Shown piece after piece: positions 49,862 through 61,820 of a stretch of 64,000 nucleotides of DNA. The position numbers were made by a program, and so were the translations under genes. Position 1 is the stretch's first letter. Each line of letters begins with the position of its first letter. The notes beneath the pieces are model-generated. The model was not told the origin of the DNA. It did no database searches and was given only the letters and a program-made list of their open reading frames with translations. The DNA comes from Echinarachnius parma. Lineage: Eukaryota; Echinodermata; Echinoidea; Clypeasteroida; Echinarachniidae. The stretch spans positions 1-64,000 of the forward strand of contig JBAMJV010007398.1 in NCBI GenBank assembly GCA_037951105.1, in the 5' to 3' direction.

Positions 49862-50240
49862 TTAAAAGAAGTTGAGATAACATAGAGTTCTAAGTTAGTT
49901 TTGTGGATTTTGACAATTTTACTAGATTCCGTTAAAAGAAGTTGAGATAACATAGAGTTCTAAGTTAGTTTTGTGGATTTTGACAATATTACTAGAGCCC
50001 TTATTAAAAAGAAGTTGGGATAACAGAGTTCTTAGTTAGTTTTTTGGATTTGGACAATGTTACTAGGTCCCTTTAAAAGAAGTTGAGGTAACATAACAGT
50101 TCTAAGTACGTTTTGTGAATTAGGACAAATGTTACTAGATTCCTTTAAAAGAAGTTGCAATAACATAGAGTTCTAAGTATGTTTTGTGGATTTTGACAAT
50201 GTTAGTAGATCCCTTTAAAAGGAGTTGGGATAACATATTT
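49800..50240. repeat. 70-bp minisatellite built from the MITE end
   Basis: Six GTTGRGATAAC-type cores at 49871, 49941, 50014, 50082, 50154 and 50224 (68-73 apart; the fifth reads GTTGCAATAAC). Each unit holds TTNTGGATTTNGACAAT plus TTACTAGATTCC plus TTAAAAGAAG, i.e. the MITE terminus, its TTAA and host flank. Confidence 0.8.
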
Positions 50241-50899
50241 GAGGGTGACAAGCAGAGTCTATGTAGTTCTCTGCGAGGTGACAACTGGGTAATTGATCCT
50301 ACTATTGTGTCTAATTGCACCACGGATCAATGAAAAGCAGCTCAATGTTTACACAGTTGTTCAAACGCACCATTGATTTTTCACTGCTCTCATTTCGCTT
50401 CAATATATTCCTGTCTTCTTTGGGGCGCTACATAACTTCTTTTTTTCATGCTCCATTCAGTATTCCAACCATAGACCATGTTCCAACTGTTTTGAAGTGT
50501 TGCCTTGTCCTTAAAATAAACATGACTTGGTGTCTTGACTTAGTGTCTTATTCGAGCCTGGATAGAAAATAGAATTTAGACAACTACCCAGGGCCCATAT
50601 GCATCAAACTATATACTAGATGTTGGTCTAGGAAGGTAACATAAAGTTTGTTATCTATGATTATCTTGGTATGAAGCATTTATGATTACCTTATACTGTA
50701 AGTTCAACCTAGTTGGCAACTGAAAGGATCTCTTGTTGCATACTTAGCCCTTTTATCTTAATTAAACTTAGAATGTAACTACACTAAGCCCATGTGTTTT
50801 TTTAATGAATATGGGCCCTAGACTGTCCTGAGATGTACATGTAATTGTAACTGGGGCCGATAAAACACCGCTCTGAGAACAAAGATGTGATGTTGCTGC

Positions 50900-51190
50900 T
50901 AAAAGATGAACAGTGCCCTCTGTTGGGACAAAAATGCCAAGTGTGATGCTATTTTGTTCAGAGAGGTTGGGACAAAAGATTATTTCATGGTTGAAATGTG
51001 TTTGTTTTTTATTGGATAACAAATTTTACATTTTTATAGACCAAAGTTCTGTATTGACTCTAATTTAGAAAAATGTAAGATGAATAATGCCCTCTGTTGA
51101 CTGAATATGTGAAGTGTGATGCTGTGGTTGTTTTGGGAGGATATGGCTAAAGATGTTTTCATGGTTGGAATGTGTTTTTCACTGGATGAA
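50900..51190. repeat. Direct duplication, GCCCTCTGTTG unit
   Basis: AAGATGAACAGTGCCCTCTG (50902) and AAGATGAATAATGCCCTCTG (51077), both leading to AAGTGTGATGCT and TTCATGGTTG-AATGTGTTT. Period about 175. Confidence 0.65.
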
Positions 51191-51239
51191 AATGTTAATT
51201 AATACACTATGGTTGCATGAACAACTGTATAATATAAAG

Positions 51240-51350
51240 ATATTGACAGAGCTTGTCTGATCAATATTGATACAAATAGTGACAAATCAATACTTACAGG
51301 GATCAGGTAACTTTGATGACATGTGGACAAACTAGCAAAGTGGTGATAAA
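51240..51350 (-). mobile_element. MITE fragment, copy f, in a duplicated flank
   Basis: ACAGGGATCAGGTAACTTTG after ATTGACAGAGCTTGTCTG; truncated after about 55 bp of the element. Confidence 0.6.
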
Positions 51351-51500
51351 GTGTCCATTGTTTCAATGTTCCATGTCTCCTCCTTTCTCAGTTGTCTACA
51401 TGTCTATATATTATTATGTTCTCTATGTATCATCATTTAGCCTCCAAAGAAGATTCTGCTAGGATAAAAAATGTAGGCCTTATTTTTTACTCTAATTTAA

Positions 51501-51650
51501 AGGGATAGTGTTGAGTTCTGGTAAAGAGAGTACAGTTTTGTTCAAACTCAATTTTAGTAACCAAAACCCGCACCATTACATTACAAACTAATAGTTATAA
51601 CTCCACCATGCTCGAAAAGAATACAAAATTACAAATGACTAAGTAAAGTT
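51501..51650. mobile_element. Truncated copy of the 6141 TTAA element
   Basis: TTAA (51497-51500) then AGGGATAGTGTTGAG. Shares TAATAGTTATAACTCCACCA and TGCTCGAAAAG with 6141. It ends where the 436-bp duplication begins. Confidence 0.7.
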
Positions 51651-51659
51651 TGCAATTAA

Positions 51660-52541
51660 ATGTTGCAGTCAAAGTGATGAGCTATGTAGGTTAGGTTTAT
51701 GCTTAAATGTGTGTGAATTGAATTTATGGTATCATTTCTTTAGTTGTATTCTTTAAAGCAATATATAGTGTTTAATAAATGACCTTGCATAGCATATAAC
51801 TTTTGAAGATATAAATATATACATTTATTGGAGACCATTAATGTTTATTTATATGAAGTCATCAATTCCACAATAAAATTGATATTTATCCTACTGTTTG
51901 ACATTTTAGAATTATAATATAATGACCTACCAGGATGTATTTAAATATCACTTAACATAGAGTGGTTGTACCAGTAACCTAGAAAAGCCTTTTAGTTCAG
52001 GACAATAAAGTTCAGTTTATTCATTTCAGTCAATCATAGAAAAATATAAAAAATAATATGTTATCTGTCAATTATGCTTTATTAAGTTACAATTTATGTT
52101 GCAGTCAAAGTGATGAGCTATGTAGGTTAGGTTTATGCTTAAATGTGTGTGAATTGAATTTATGGTATCATTTCTTTAGTTGTATTCTTTAAAGCAATAT
52201 AGTGTTTAATAAATGACCTTGCATAGCATATAACTTTTGAAGATATAAATATATACATTTATTGGAGACCATTAATGTTTATTTATATGAAGTCATCAAT
52301 TCCACAATAAAATTGATATTTTTCCTACTGTTTGACATTTTAGAATTATAATATAATGACCTACCAGGATGTATTTAAATATCACTTAACATAGAGTGGT
52401 TGTACCAGTAACCTAGAAAAGCCTTTTAGTTCAGGAAAATAAAGTTCAGTTTATTCATTTCAGTCAATCATAGAAAAATATAAAAAATAATATTTTATCT
52501 GTCAATTATGCTTTATTATTTTCAAAGTTACAATTTATGTT
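51660..52541. repeat. Recent tandem duplication, about 436 and 446 bp
   Basis: ATGTTGCAGTCAAAGTGATG at 51660 and 52096. The two copies run to 52095 and 52541 with only a few base changes, a 2-bp and a 9-bp length difference. AT-rich with no open frame. Confidence 0.9.
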
Positions 52542-52549
52542 GAGATAGG

Positions 52550-54980
52550 AAGGTTACAAAAGGACAAAACAAGAAGCATAAGCCTCTTGTTTTAATGCAA
52601 AATATACCCTTTACAGACGGAATAAAATGCTTGATATAAGTTACAATATTATTATACTGCAGTAAATAAATAAATTCTTTCAATTAACTATAATCCTATC
52701 AACCTGCATTTTGAGTACGGGATAATAAATATGCAAACCACTCGTCAGAAGTATGTATTTGAAATAAAAACTAATTACTGCAATATCTGTTTTTTTTCCA
52801 ATGCTCTGACATAAAAACGGAATTGTGATGTATCGCATTACCTAGTTATTAAGAATATATGAGGCATAAATGATTAATATTTATCTATGTCTTTTTATTT
52901 ATTCAGGGTAGTCTTTTCAGTAATAGCTGTTTTTCAAGAGAGCCCTGAATAGTGCATTTGATTGAACATAAAGCATCTATAGAAGAATACAAAATGTATC
53001 ACGCATGTATAATAATGAACAGTTATGGAAGACATTGAACAGTGTACCTAGATGCATGAGTCAGTCAAATATGGGGTACAATACATGTCTTTAAATCCCT
53101 CGGGATTAATATTCAGTTTTCTCCTCCTTCAATTCAAATAGATGCTCTACTGGAAACCCTATCCGCTATATTGACAATCCAGATCCGTGTCAATTTCAAA
53201 TGCAAATTCTCGTTTTATTCATCCATCCATTCACGCACGCATGCATGTACATTCATTTCACCACGCGTCGCTAAATTACTTTTTGCGCCTCTTTTCTTCG
53301 CCAGTTTCTTTCTATCGGGAGAAATTTGATTCTGTCTCTTTGCCTTTTTTGATTCTGAATTCATCTCCTCCTTGTTTGAAAGGGGTCGGAAAAATGGTTA
53401 AGTCTGGGGATTTGATATTCCCTGTGAAAGTGACTCTGTCAGTAAACACTCAAATGTCAGATGAGAAATAAAGGAAATAATTGGAGAGGGTGACGAAGAG
53501 AGAGAGAAAAGTATGGTGGCATTATGGAGAAATATTGATGGCTGTGTTTACCAACTTTTTTGTTTGTTAGCCCATAATCAGCATTTTTACAAAGTGTTTT
53601 ATGATAATTTTGGGAGTCTTTACAGTTAATGAACGCAAGCGCATTTTCATTTGTAATTAGCATCGCCACTTTAAAACACTGAAAAAATATGTTTTTTATA
53701 TGCATATGATCCAGAGTCACATTTCATAAGAGATAATAAATGCAAAGCTATATATTTCCTGCCGTTGTGAGACACATTTTGCTACAAGTTTCTACAGTCA
53801 GTCTGTATTATAACACTCTTTCTTAGAACTAGTTGATAAACACATCCCTTGACTCTGAGGCAAGTTTATACCTGAATTGAATAGAATGTGATGTGCTTGG
53901 TAGATCATTTAATGTGGATAATTTAAAAAATGCCCATGACAAAGTTTGCAGGTAAATACTAGCCATTGTGGCCATGTCAATCAATCCATTGCCAGAGTAG
54001 GAGGCAATTTTGCGAAATATAATAGCGAAAGATCTCAATATTTGCTGAACATAAACTTTGCTTAGCATTGTGTTCTCTCATTCTGTATAAATGAGCAAAT
54101 GAGTAGGCTCGTTCTTCATATTTATTTTGTGTCATTTCACATTTCTTATCATACCATATGTCGCTTACATATCTTTTGATGACACAGATGTAATGAACAT
54201 ACGTGTTCAGGCTTTGAAATGCATCTGAGACTTAACAAAACTACATTACATCTCAAGTTTCATGATTATTCCCTTTCTTTGTTTCATATTGTGGGCATGA
54301 ATTGGCACGATTGATATTAAAGCGTTTCTTTGCTGCAGAATTATAAAAGGCTTTAGTTTCCTTATCGTAAGAATTTCCACAATTATGTTTCGTTGTTGCA
54401 TAATTATGAAATGTTGATTCATACTCAGTAGAATTGTGAAAATGTTTGGAGTTGAATCAAGCTAGATTTTGACCTGACAAAGGGATAGAAGGGGCATAGA
54501 ATAAAAGAACTTGTATTCTAAGGATAATTATAATGTGAATCTCTCTGTTCACCAGGAAGAAACCAATTGAAACTCAATCTCCATTTTTGATGGATTGCCC
54601 GGAATATCATAAATTTCTTTAATGGAAAAACTATGGTAATTGGGTGATTACAATCCAGTAGAGATTTGAACTTATAGGATGAAGAGTAGATCTCTGGTGA
54701 TCTATTGCCTAACAGCATATATGTGGATAAAATGTTAATTCAATTCGTGTCCTTGGTTTAGTGTGTTGATTTCAACAAGTTCTTGGTCAAATGGCTTCTG
54801 AATAGCTGGTTTAAATCAAATTTAAGACAAAATTACATTGTACATGTGGGAAAATGATATTATATTAGCATTTGCAAACTTTTGAACATAATAGTATGGA
54901 GGTGAAACCTCTATAGCCTTTAATGCAAAGTGCTGCACTTCATTTGAAAAGCAAAGGGCAGGGGTTTGGGGCTGGGCCCT
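52550..54980. other. No gene seen
   Basis: The frames at 53187-53471, 53457-53720, 53829-54068 and 54518-54718 have no domain or splice evidence. No strong repeats. Confidence 0.4.
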
Positions 54981-54991
54981 CCCTGCTTTAA

Positions 54992-55260
54992 AGGGAACCA
55001 CCACCCAATAATAGTAGCCTTATAAATGAAATGTAATTGTTTTAGTAGTCCATTCCAAATAACAAGTTCAGCAAAATTGGTTTCAAGACAAGTTTCCAGA
55101 CGCTAACGGAACCATCAGGCCCTGTTGTTTCCATGAGTTTTGGTAATTAATTGTTTATGAATATCAAAACCCGTTGCAAAGTGTTGGACATCTGTTTGAT
55201 ATCAAAACAACGGTACCAAAACATATAACCCTGTGTTGTTCTTTGCGGGGGTGGTTCCCT
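54992..55260. mobile_element. MITE, third TTAA family (AGGGAACCACC), copy 1
   Basis: 269 bp between TTAA at 54988-54991 and 55261-55264. Ends AGGGAACCACCACCC and GGGGGTGGTTCCCT. Shares TTATAAATGAAATGTAA-like, AGTAGTCCATTCCA and GTTGTTCTTTGC with 63183. Confidence 0.8.
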
Positions 55261-55429
55261 TTAAACTTGGAAGAAATATTTCTTTCTTGCAATTTCATTC
55301 GAAAAGCAGAGGGCAACTGGATTGCACCAGTGCGTGCCTCAAACTTGGAAGAGAGAAATATTCTTTCTTGTTTGCTGTTTGAAAGGGCTGTTGTCCTTTG
55401 ACTGCTTGAAGAGGAAGAAACGCTAGCCT

Positions 55430-55730
55430 AGGCAAACTTGGAGCCAGCGTGCCGTTGCCGTGTCCCAGTGTTTACCCACTCTCTCTTTGCAAAGCCTGCC
55501 AGTTGTCGCCTGGACGGGAACCCAAACAAACCACCCTCTTCACGTTTCCCACTTGCGGCCTTCTCATAACTCCTTGCGACAAAATGTGTCCCCCGTGTTT
55601 GAACGACACACTTCAAATTCAGGCCCTACACTGTACATCGTCGTCGTTCAGTACCTGTTCTGAAGAGCCAACACAGGTATACATTGATGCTTTAACCACT
55701 CCGTTCCACACCTTGAAAAGATATTAATGT
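55430..55730. other. CpG-richer stretch, no supported gene
   Basis: Open frames overlap on both strands (plus 55449-55727, minus 55428-55616). Neither has a recognised domain or clean splice sites. An unannotated exon is possible but not shown. Confidence 0.25.
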
Positions 55731-55734
55731 ACTA

Positions 55735-55929
55735 CAGTCACACCTGTCTTAGTGCTCACCTGTCTGTAGCAGCCAACCTGCCTGTATAGTGAGTGACCAC
55801 TTTAATAAAGAGATCCCCTGCAGAGAAAAACAATGTTATTGAACCTGTCCATAGAGGGCAGTCAGATTTCCTGTCTACAGTGTCCACTTCTCATTTCCCT
55901 TTGCTGGTCACTATAGACAGGTTTTACTG
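55735..55929 (+). mobile_element. MITE, Tc1/mariner-like, copy 2
   Basis: 195 bp, starts CAGTCACACCTGTCTTAGTG and ends ACAGGTTTTACTG, TA at 55733-55734 and 55930-55931. Family of 14297. Confidence 0.75.
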
Positions 55930-56002
55930 TATATAGTGTGGAGAGTGTTAAGGGCAGGAGAGAAAGAATCAATGCTAGAGGGGGGGGGGGGGGGGGGGGG
56001 GG

Positions 56003-57358
56003 AGAGAGAGAGGGAGACCTATACAAACGTTGTGCTAGGCGGCACGTATCGCTTACAATATCTCTCGGCAAGTATTGTCACCCAAACTCGGGCCGGATGC
56101 TGACTCCTTTCACCTGATGCTGTTCTCTGCTCCGCTCTCTCGTGGTCCTCCATCCTCATCTCCCTCCAAACCAACTCGTCTTTAACCCCTTTCACGTCGA
56201 TTGGATTGTGGTATGACAGGTATTCTACATAGACCACAGCCCGAGTAGTTGCAATACAACTTCTTAATGGGTTAAGGCTTGGTTTCCCCCCAAGAAAAAA
56301 TAAAATACATCAACATCACCACCACCGACAACAACAACAACAACAACCAAGTAAGGTAGAAATAGAAAGTATATATATGTGTCAAGAACGTGTATATTGA
56401 ACAAGACTGCTTGTGCTGCTGCTGCATTTTCCATGGTTAAGGTTATAATATGTCAGTCCAGACATTGTTCTTATTTCTCCTAATTTTTTTTGCCCGAGTG
56501 AAGGTTGACAATTTATCTGAACGAGCGAAATGTATCTCAGTTTTTTGGCCCAGGGCGCAAGTGCATTCATCACTCAAAGAGTTTTTTCCTTTCTTTTCTT
56601 ACAGCCAACGAGGTTTTTTCTTCATTTTCTTTCCTTTTTCTTTCTTAAAGGCAGTGGTTTTTAATTTCTATTCTAAAAGGTAGCGGGGTGAGGTTGCACA
56701 GCACACAAATGAAACAGAGGGAGTCGTATATCCACTAGAGAAAAGACGTCCTTTCCTTTTGTGTAACTAATTCTAAGTTTTCATTTATACATTGTTTTTC
56801 CTGTCTGTGCTGTATCAGTGATACTCTGCAGTGTGATCAATGCAAACTTTTATTTCATTTTAATTGGAATTGACGAACAGAAAGGACATATTTGCTTCAC
56901 TATTAGACATGCAAGGCAATTGAAACAGATATTGTTTAAATTTTTGCACTGTAGCTTGTTTCAAGATCTTATCAATAAACTACCACAAGGGATTTATTTG
57001 TAGGAGTTTTTCTCCAAGGATTTTATTAGGGCAGCTTCCTAGTAAAATCCATGTTTACCTCTAATTCTTCTTAAAGAGTGTAAAATGCTTTTTTTTGTGA
57101 ATCCTATTTCAAGTAAAAACACTGTTAAAATGGTAAATTTTGCGCGAAAGCCATTTTTCTTTGAACTCTAGATGCACCAATATTTTTCTATGGTGGGCGG
57201 ACTGGGTGGGTGGACATTGAGAAAATGAGATTTATTGTACGGGAGAAGATGGAAAAGAGAAAACACATTAGGCTAGCAAAATAACGGTATTGTACTAAAT
57301 CCTACATCTCATTGGAGGGAGATTACCGTGCGTACCAAAGGGATAGGAAAGAAAGACA
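56003..57358. other. No gene seen
   Basis: Contains a CAA/CAC tract at about 56313-56346. Short frames without support. Confidence 0.4.
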
Positions 57359-57376
57359 GGGGGGGGGGGGGGGGGG

Positions 57377-57657
57377 TTCTCACAAAGATCCTAAGTTGAA
57401 CTTAACGCTAAGTTGGACTTAAAAAGTATGGAAAGCTGTAAATTTCTTTGGAGAAAAAAAAGGCATAAATGTTGTTTCTTATCACTAATATTTTTATACT
57501 ATCAAGGAGATTTCATGTTCTTCATGTAAAATTTATGAAAGTCTAAAATACTTGAATTTTTGCTTTTAAATATGTTTCATTTCAAGGCTACAAATGGCTT
57601 ACCATACTTTTAAAGTCCAACTTAGATCCAAAGTTCAACTTAGGATCTTTGTGAAAC
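57377..57657. mobile_element. Foldback element with about 60-bp arms
   Basis: CACAAAGATCCTAAGTTGAA (57381) through AGTTGGACTT and AAAAGTATGG is mirrored by CCATACTTTTAAAGTCCAAC to AGGATCTTTGTG (ending 57653). The loop is about 150 bp. A poly-G of 18 adjoins the left arm and a CCCCC the right. Confidence 0.75.
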
Positions 57658-57665
57658 ATCCCCCA

Positions 57666-58470
57666 TAAGAGGGAGTAGAGACACGTGTGTAGGTGGGCAA
57701 AAGGGCAATTGAAACTTCACACCATCCTTTAAGATTGCGCCGAGATTGCGCTTGCCCGGAGCAATCATCCCGTCGTTTAGACATTTGGAGGGGGTTTTGC
57801 TTACAATGGCAATTTGACGAGGTGCGTTAGTGTGTTTATATTACACCCCCCTCCAGGAGCAGGTGATGAATATGGCGTACCCCTCCAGGGGTGCAGCTGC
57901 CTCACCTATGCGTGGACCACGTATCACTTTCCCCCATGAAAGATTCCGCCTAGCTCTCACTCTGCGCTCATTATGTAACACCCCCGGGCCACCGTATCAG
58001 CGTCACCATTTTTCATTAGCAAGGCTCTTCCTGCGAGCGTGCGTGCACACTGTGTCCTCAGTAATTGGGATACGGTTTAAACATGTTTGCAGCCATATAT
58101 GCATATATATTCATGGTTATACACTTAACCTTTATGGTTTCCCAATGTTTTACTTATTCGTGGTGGTCGGTTATTAACGCGTTGCCTACGGGAACCTGGT
58201 GGGACCTGTATTAATTCCATGGAGATTTTTACTGTGATTTTTCCAATGACGATGCCTGTTAAATTTAAAGGTAAATTCAATTAAGTACATGCCAAACCCA
58301 TAATTCAAGAACATAATCAACACATTTTAACATTTAAACATCCCATTTAACATATGGGAGGTAATTTTGATGTTGACATTTATTTAATTATATTAATCAC
58401 ATCGCCTACAGGAACCAGGTAACCAGTATATTAACCCTATTTAAGTGGGAATAGGGTAACGTTACATCAC
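57666..58470. other. No gene seen
   Basis: Moderately CpG-rich at 57735-58030. The frame 57830-58177 is unsupported. A GCCTACGGGAACCTGGTGGG fragment of the dispersed repeat is at 58184. Confidence 0.35.
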
Positions 58471-58472
58471 AC

Positions 58473-58809
58473 AGCTAACCCTACAGGAAAGAGAACACTG
58501 TCACAGTGTGAACAAACTGTCTCTATAGTGTGGATAACATTGTAAACACACTGTGTAGGCCGTGTTGAATTCACACTCTGCATTTTCTCAATTTGAACAA
58601 ACTCTGAATACACTGTGGAACACCATTTTGTCACATTGATAAGTAGAGCCCTTACACTATATAGAACATATAGTGTGATCACAGTGTGAGCACAGTGTTG
58701 GTAAGAGTTGACACTGTGAGAAGATTGAATTTGACACGATCTACACAAAGTGTTGACATTGTAAACCACAGTATGTGCACAGTGTGCACACTGTTCTTTC
58801 TGGTTAGCT
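58473..58809. mobile_element. Foldback element full of CACAGTGT words
   Basis: AGCTAACC and GGTTAGCT are the outer ends, followed inward by AGGAAAGAGAACACTGT and the approximate inverse ACTGTTCTTTC. The interior repeats CACAGTGT, ACACTGTG and ACACACTGTG at least ten times on both strands. The minus frame 58467-58769 is a by-product. Confidence 0.6.
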
Positions 58810-59219
58810 AGATCTGGGGTAGATGTGAAGATGTTACATCAATTAGCTCAACTTTGTTCTTAACCCGTTCCCTTCGAGATTCTGAAATATCCATAGACTT
58901 TGTTCACAACCCATGCGGCTCCCTTAATCAAGGGGTTAAGGTTTCTTGATATTGTGACAAAAATATGTTTCCATGAGCCTTACAGGGAACAACATTTCTA
59001 AGATAACCATTTACGTAATTATTTCATTTTAGATTTGAGAGATGTTTTTAAAAACTGGTCTGTATTGCTATTTTAAACAGGTCTTGATATTGTGACAGAT
59101 ATATTTTCGTAGGGACGTTTCTTAGAGCGATGTTTCTATCGCAATCATGTATCTGATAGTTTCATTCTTGATTTGAAAGACTTTTTTCCAGCTCTCATTC
59201 TGTGATGTAGGTGTGGTTA

Positions 59220-59830
59220 TCACACTCGGGTCGACAACCACGTCAGAGTATCCATGTTACGTTACCCCTCTTTTTACTTTCACTTCCTGTCCTCCGTTCT
59301 CGATACTCGAACGGCGCTAAAGTGTAGCAACAACCCGTCACAAAGATTGAATAACCAGCCTACATCTCTGTCATACCACACTACCTTTGCTCCTCCAAGT
59401 AAGATGCATCCAATTCAGGAACGAGAGCAGTGGATATCGCTTTACCCTCTCTCCGCTCGCTAATGTCTCGTTGTCGCGGGCCTCGACTGTTTGTCCTCCA
59501 TCTCCAATTTCCCCGCAGCGAGATCGCTAAGCGCGGCACAAGGGCCCTTCACAGACTTCAGCGTGCGGTGAGAACCCCTTTCTACATCGCGGTGAGAGGG
59601 TAGCGTCGGTTTCAGGGTTACCTCTCGAGTCCCGCCACGCACTTTCCTCACCCTCTTCTCATCCCCTCTCCCACTCGTGCGGCTGAGAGCTCTCCAATCT
59701 TGCACGCTATGAGTGTTATTCTGGATGCTCATGGAGAGTTACTCTGAAAGCGCCGGCTAAAACTACTTCTGTTTTCTCTTCTCGGGCACAAACCATGACC
59801 ACCACTTAATACTCTCTCGTCACAGAGACG
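59220..59830. other. CpG-rich patch
   Basis: CpG is frequent here (for example CTCGATACTCGAACGGCG, TGTCTCGTTGTCGCGGGCC) against CpG-poor neighbours. It could be an unmethylated regulatory region, an exon or a foreign insertion. Frames on both strands (plus 59254-59463, minus 59460-59732) lack domains. Confidence 0.35.
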
Positions 59831-59929
59831 AGGGAGAGAAAGGGAAATAGAGGGAGAGGGAGGATGTTGAAGTGATGATGTAGAGGGGTATGAGAAGTGG
59901 AGATGGAGATCAAAATATAACACAGAGAG

Positions 59930-61560
59930 ATAAAGAGAAGAGTGGAGGGTTACATTAGACTAGTCAAATAGGATGAAGATGTTCAAATTCTGATTATAGC
60001 AGAAAGGAGAAAAAAGCTGTGATATTGTACCTCAGATCGTGAGTGACGGTTATTATAACTTCTTACTGATTTACAAACTTTAATTTATTTCCTTTAAATG
60101 CAAACTTCCATTAAAACATTTATGTGATTTTAGACTGACAAACCAAGACTCTGCTAGAATTTGCTTAGGCCCCACAAAACTATCAAGACCAAATTTTCTT
60201 TGTTCATGTTTATTTAAAACATTCATGTGTAAGAAATGTAATTGTTTTTGTGTTAGTTTTGTCTTTAATATGTTCTTAACAACATATGTTGCATCAACAT
60301 ATATATATGGATTTGACACCTTTAAATGGGAGCATTTTCTGAGACCTGGAAGCATTTTTTCCCCAGTGAAAGTAGAAGAGGAACAGAAATGATGTTTATT
60401 CACTCGCAACATCCTTGAAATGTAAGATCATGATCGCAAGGCAGCTTGTTTGTTCAACTCAGTCGATGGGAGGAAATAAATGTGGAGCTTTGGAGAGAAT
60501 TATCAGATTGCATTTCCATCATGGGGGATGTATGGGCTGCCAGTTAGTTGATACAGTCTTGAGAAGTAAAAGCACATTAAAGCCTCTTGACATTATTAGG
60601 GAAAGACCCCCCCCCCCCCCCTCATCAAAGAAGTGCTTAAATTTCCCTTTGTTTTGCAGCATGAGAACAAACAAGTCCTACAACATATGTGTATACATGT
60701 ATATGTGAGGAGCGGAACTAAAATCTACTGCCTGCTGGACCAAAGTGTTAAGCAGTCAACTTACAGAAAATAATATTTGTTTGTTCTACATTTTAAAGAC
60801 CACACAAATATCGAAAGGAACAGTCAGATATGCGCATGTACATTTGATGTTACATTTATGGAGAAGACTTTTCTTTCTTTGCATGTTTGCTTATTTCTTT
60901 ATATTGTTATCAATAGTGGCAAGCTAGGAAACAAAACCCACACCTTAGACATCAGGAAAGGGGTAATACTTTCATACATACAGTAAATGTGTAATTGGAT
61001 TGATTTTGGAAGGTTTTTTATTGAATGAGAAGGTTCTCCAATATCTTTTTTTAATGTTTCTTCCAAAGACCGTCAGAGAGCTTTAAAAACACATAGATTA
61101 GATGTGCCTTACTCAGGAGTTCCCCGGCGGGCATGGATTTTCTTTGTGATGGATTACCGCCAAAATCCTCTCATTTCATCTCTTGCGTCTTTGTCTTTGC
61201 ATACAAATGGAAGATTTCATCTCAAATCCACCTGTATTACATCCTTCTGCCGCTAAGCCCCCCCCTTCCCCATCCTAGAAGCGTCCTTCCAATTATTGAT
61301 TGCTTTGCATAATGAATTGTTGGTAGGATCAAGTTGGAGTCTGTGCCGGGATTACGCCCTTCTTCTGCTAAGCCTGTTTTTGAATTGACTGGTTTTTTTG
61401 GTGTTTTTTTATGTGTTTTTTCACATTCGTACTGAAAAAGTGAAAACATTTTGTTGACTATTTATTTCTTCTGTGTCCTATATATTCATCATGGTATCTC
61501 ACAATAACCTCTATTTAGTTCTATTGATTTGATATTGCATTTTTAAAAAACAAAGTTGGA
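59930..61560. other. No gene seen
   Basis: Includes a poly-C of 15 at 60607-60621. Frames 60080-60412 (minus) and 60415-60708 (plus) have no support. Confidence 0.35.
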
Positions 61561-61567
61561 AATTTAA

Positions 61568-61820
61568 AGGGACTTTTGTCCAAATTCTCAAAATCCAATT
61601 GGAATTCTAGCGGTTCCCTCATAACTTGTTGTATTTGTATTAACAATAGAAGCATTGGACAGGTTTCGGTTTTTCAAATTTCCCTTTCGTTAATAGAATA
61701 GTTACGATTGAAGTGTTCAGATTTTAAACTATCCACTGGACCGTGTACAAAGTGAGTGCAATGAGTTAGTGAATATCACTTTGCATTTTTGCTAATTTCT
61801 CGGCCATATAACGTCAAAAG
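61568..61820 (+). mobile_element. MITE, main TTAA family, copy g (3' truncated)
   Basis: TTAA (61564-61567) then AGGGACTTTTGTCCAAATTC, missing an internal AGTAACAT. Similarity stops after CTCGGCCATATAACGTC. It lies just 240 bp upstream of the exon at 62059. Confidence 0.7.

Noticed and set aside
55449-55727. Cys-containing 92-residue plus frame in a CpG-richer stretch
   Set aside because: An overlapping minus frame is equally open, and neither has splice or domain support. Kept only as a low-confidence stretch.
59460-59923. Two minus-strand basic frames
   Set aside because: Composition follows the CpG-rich DNA; no recognisable motif.
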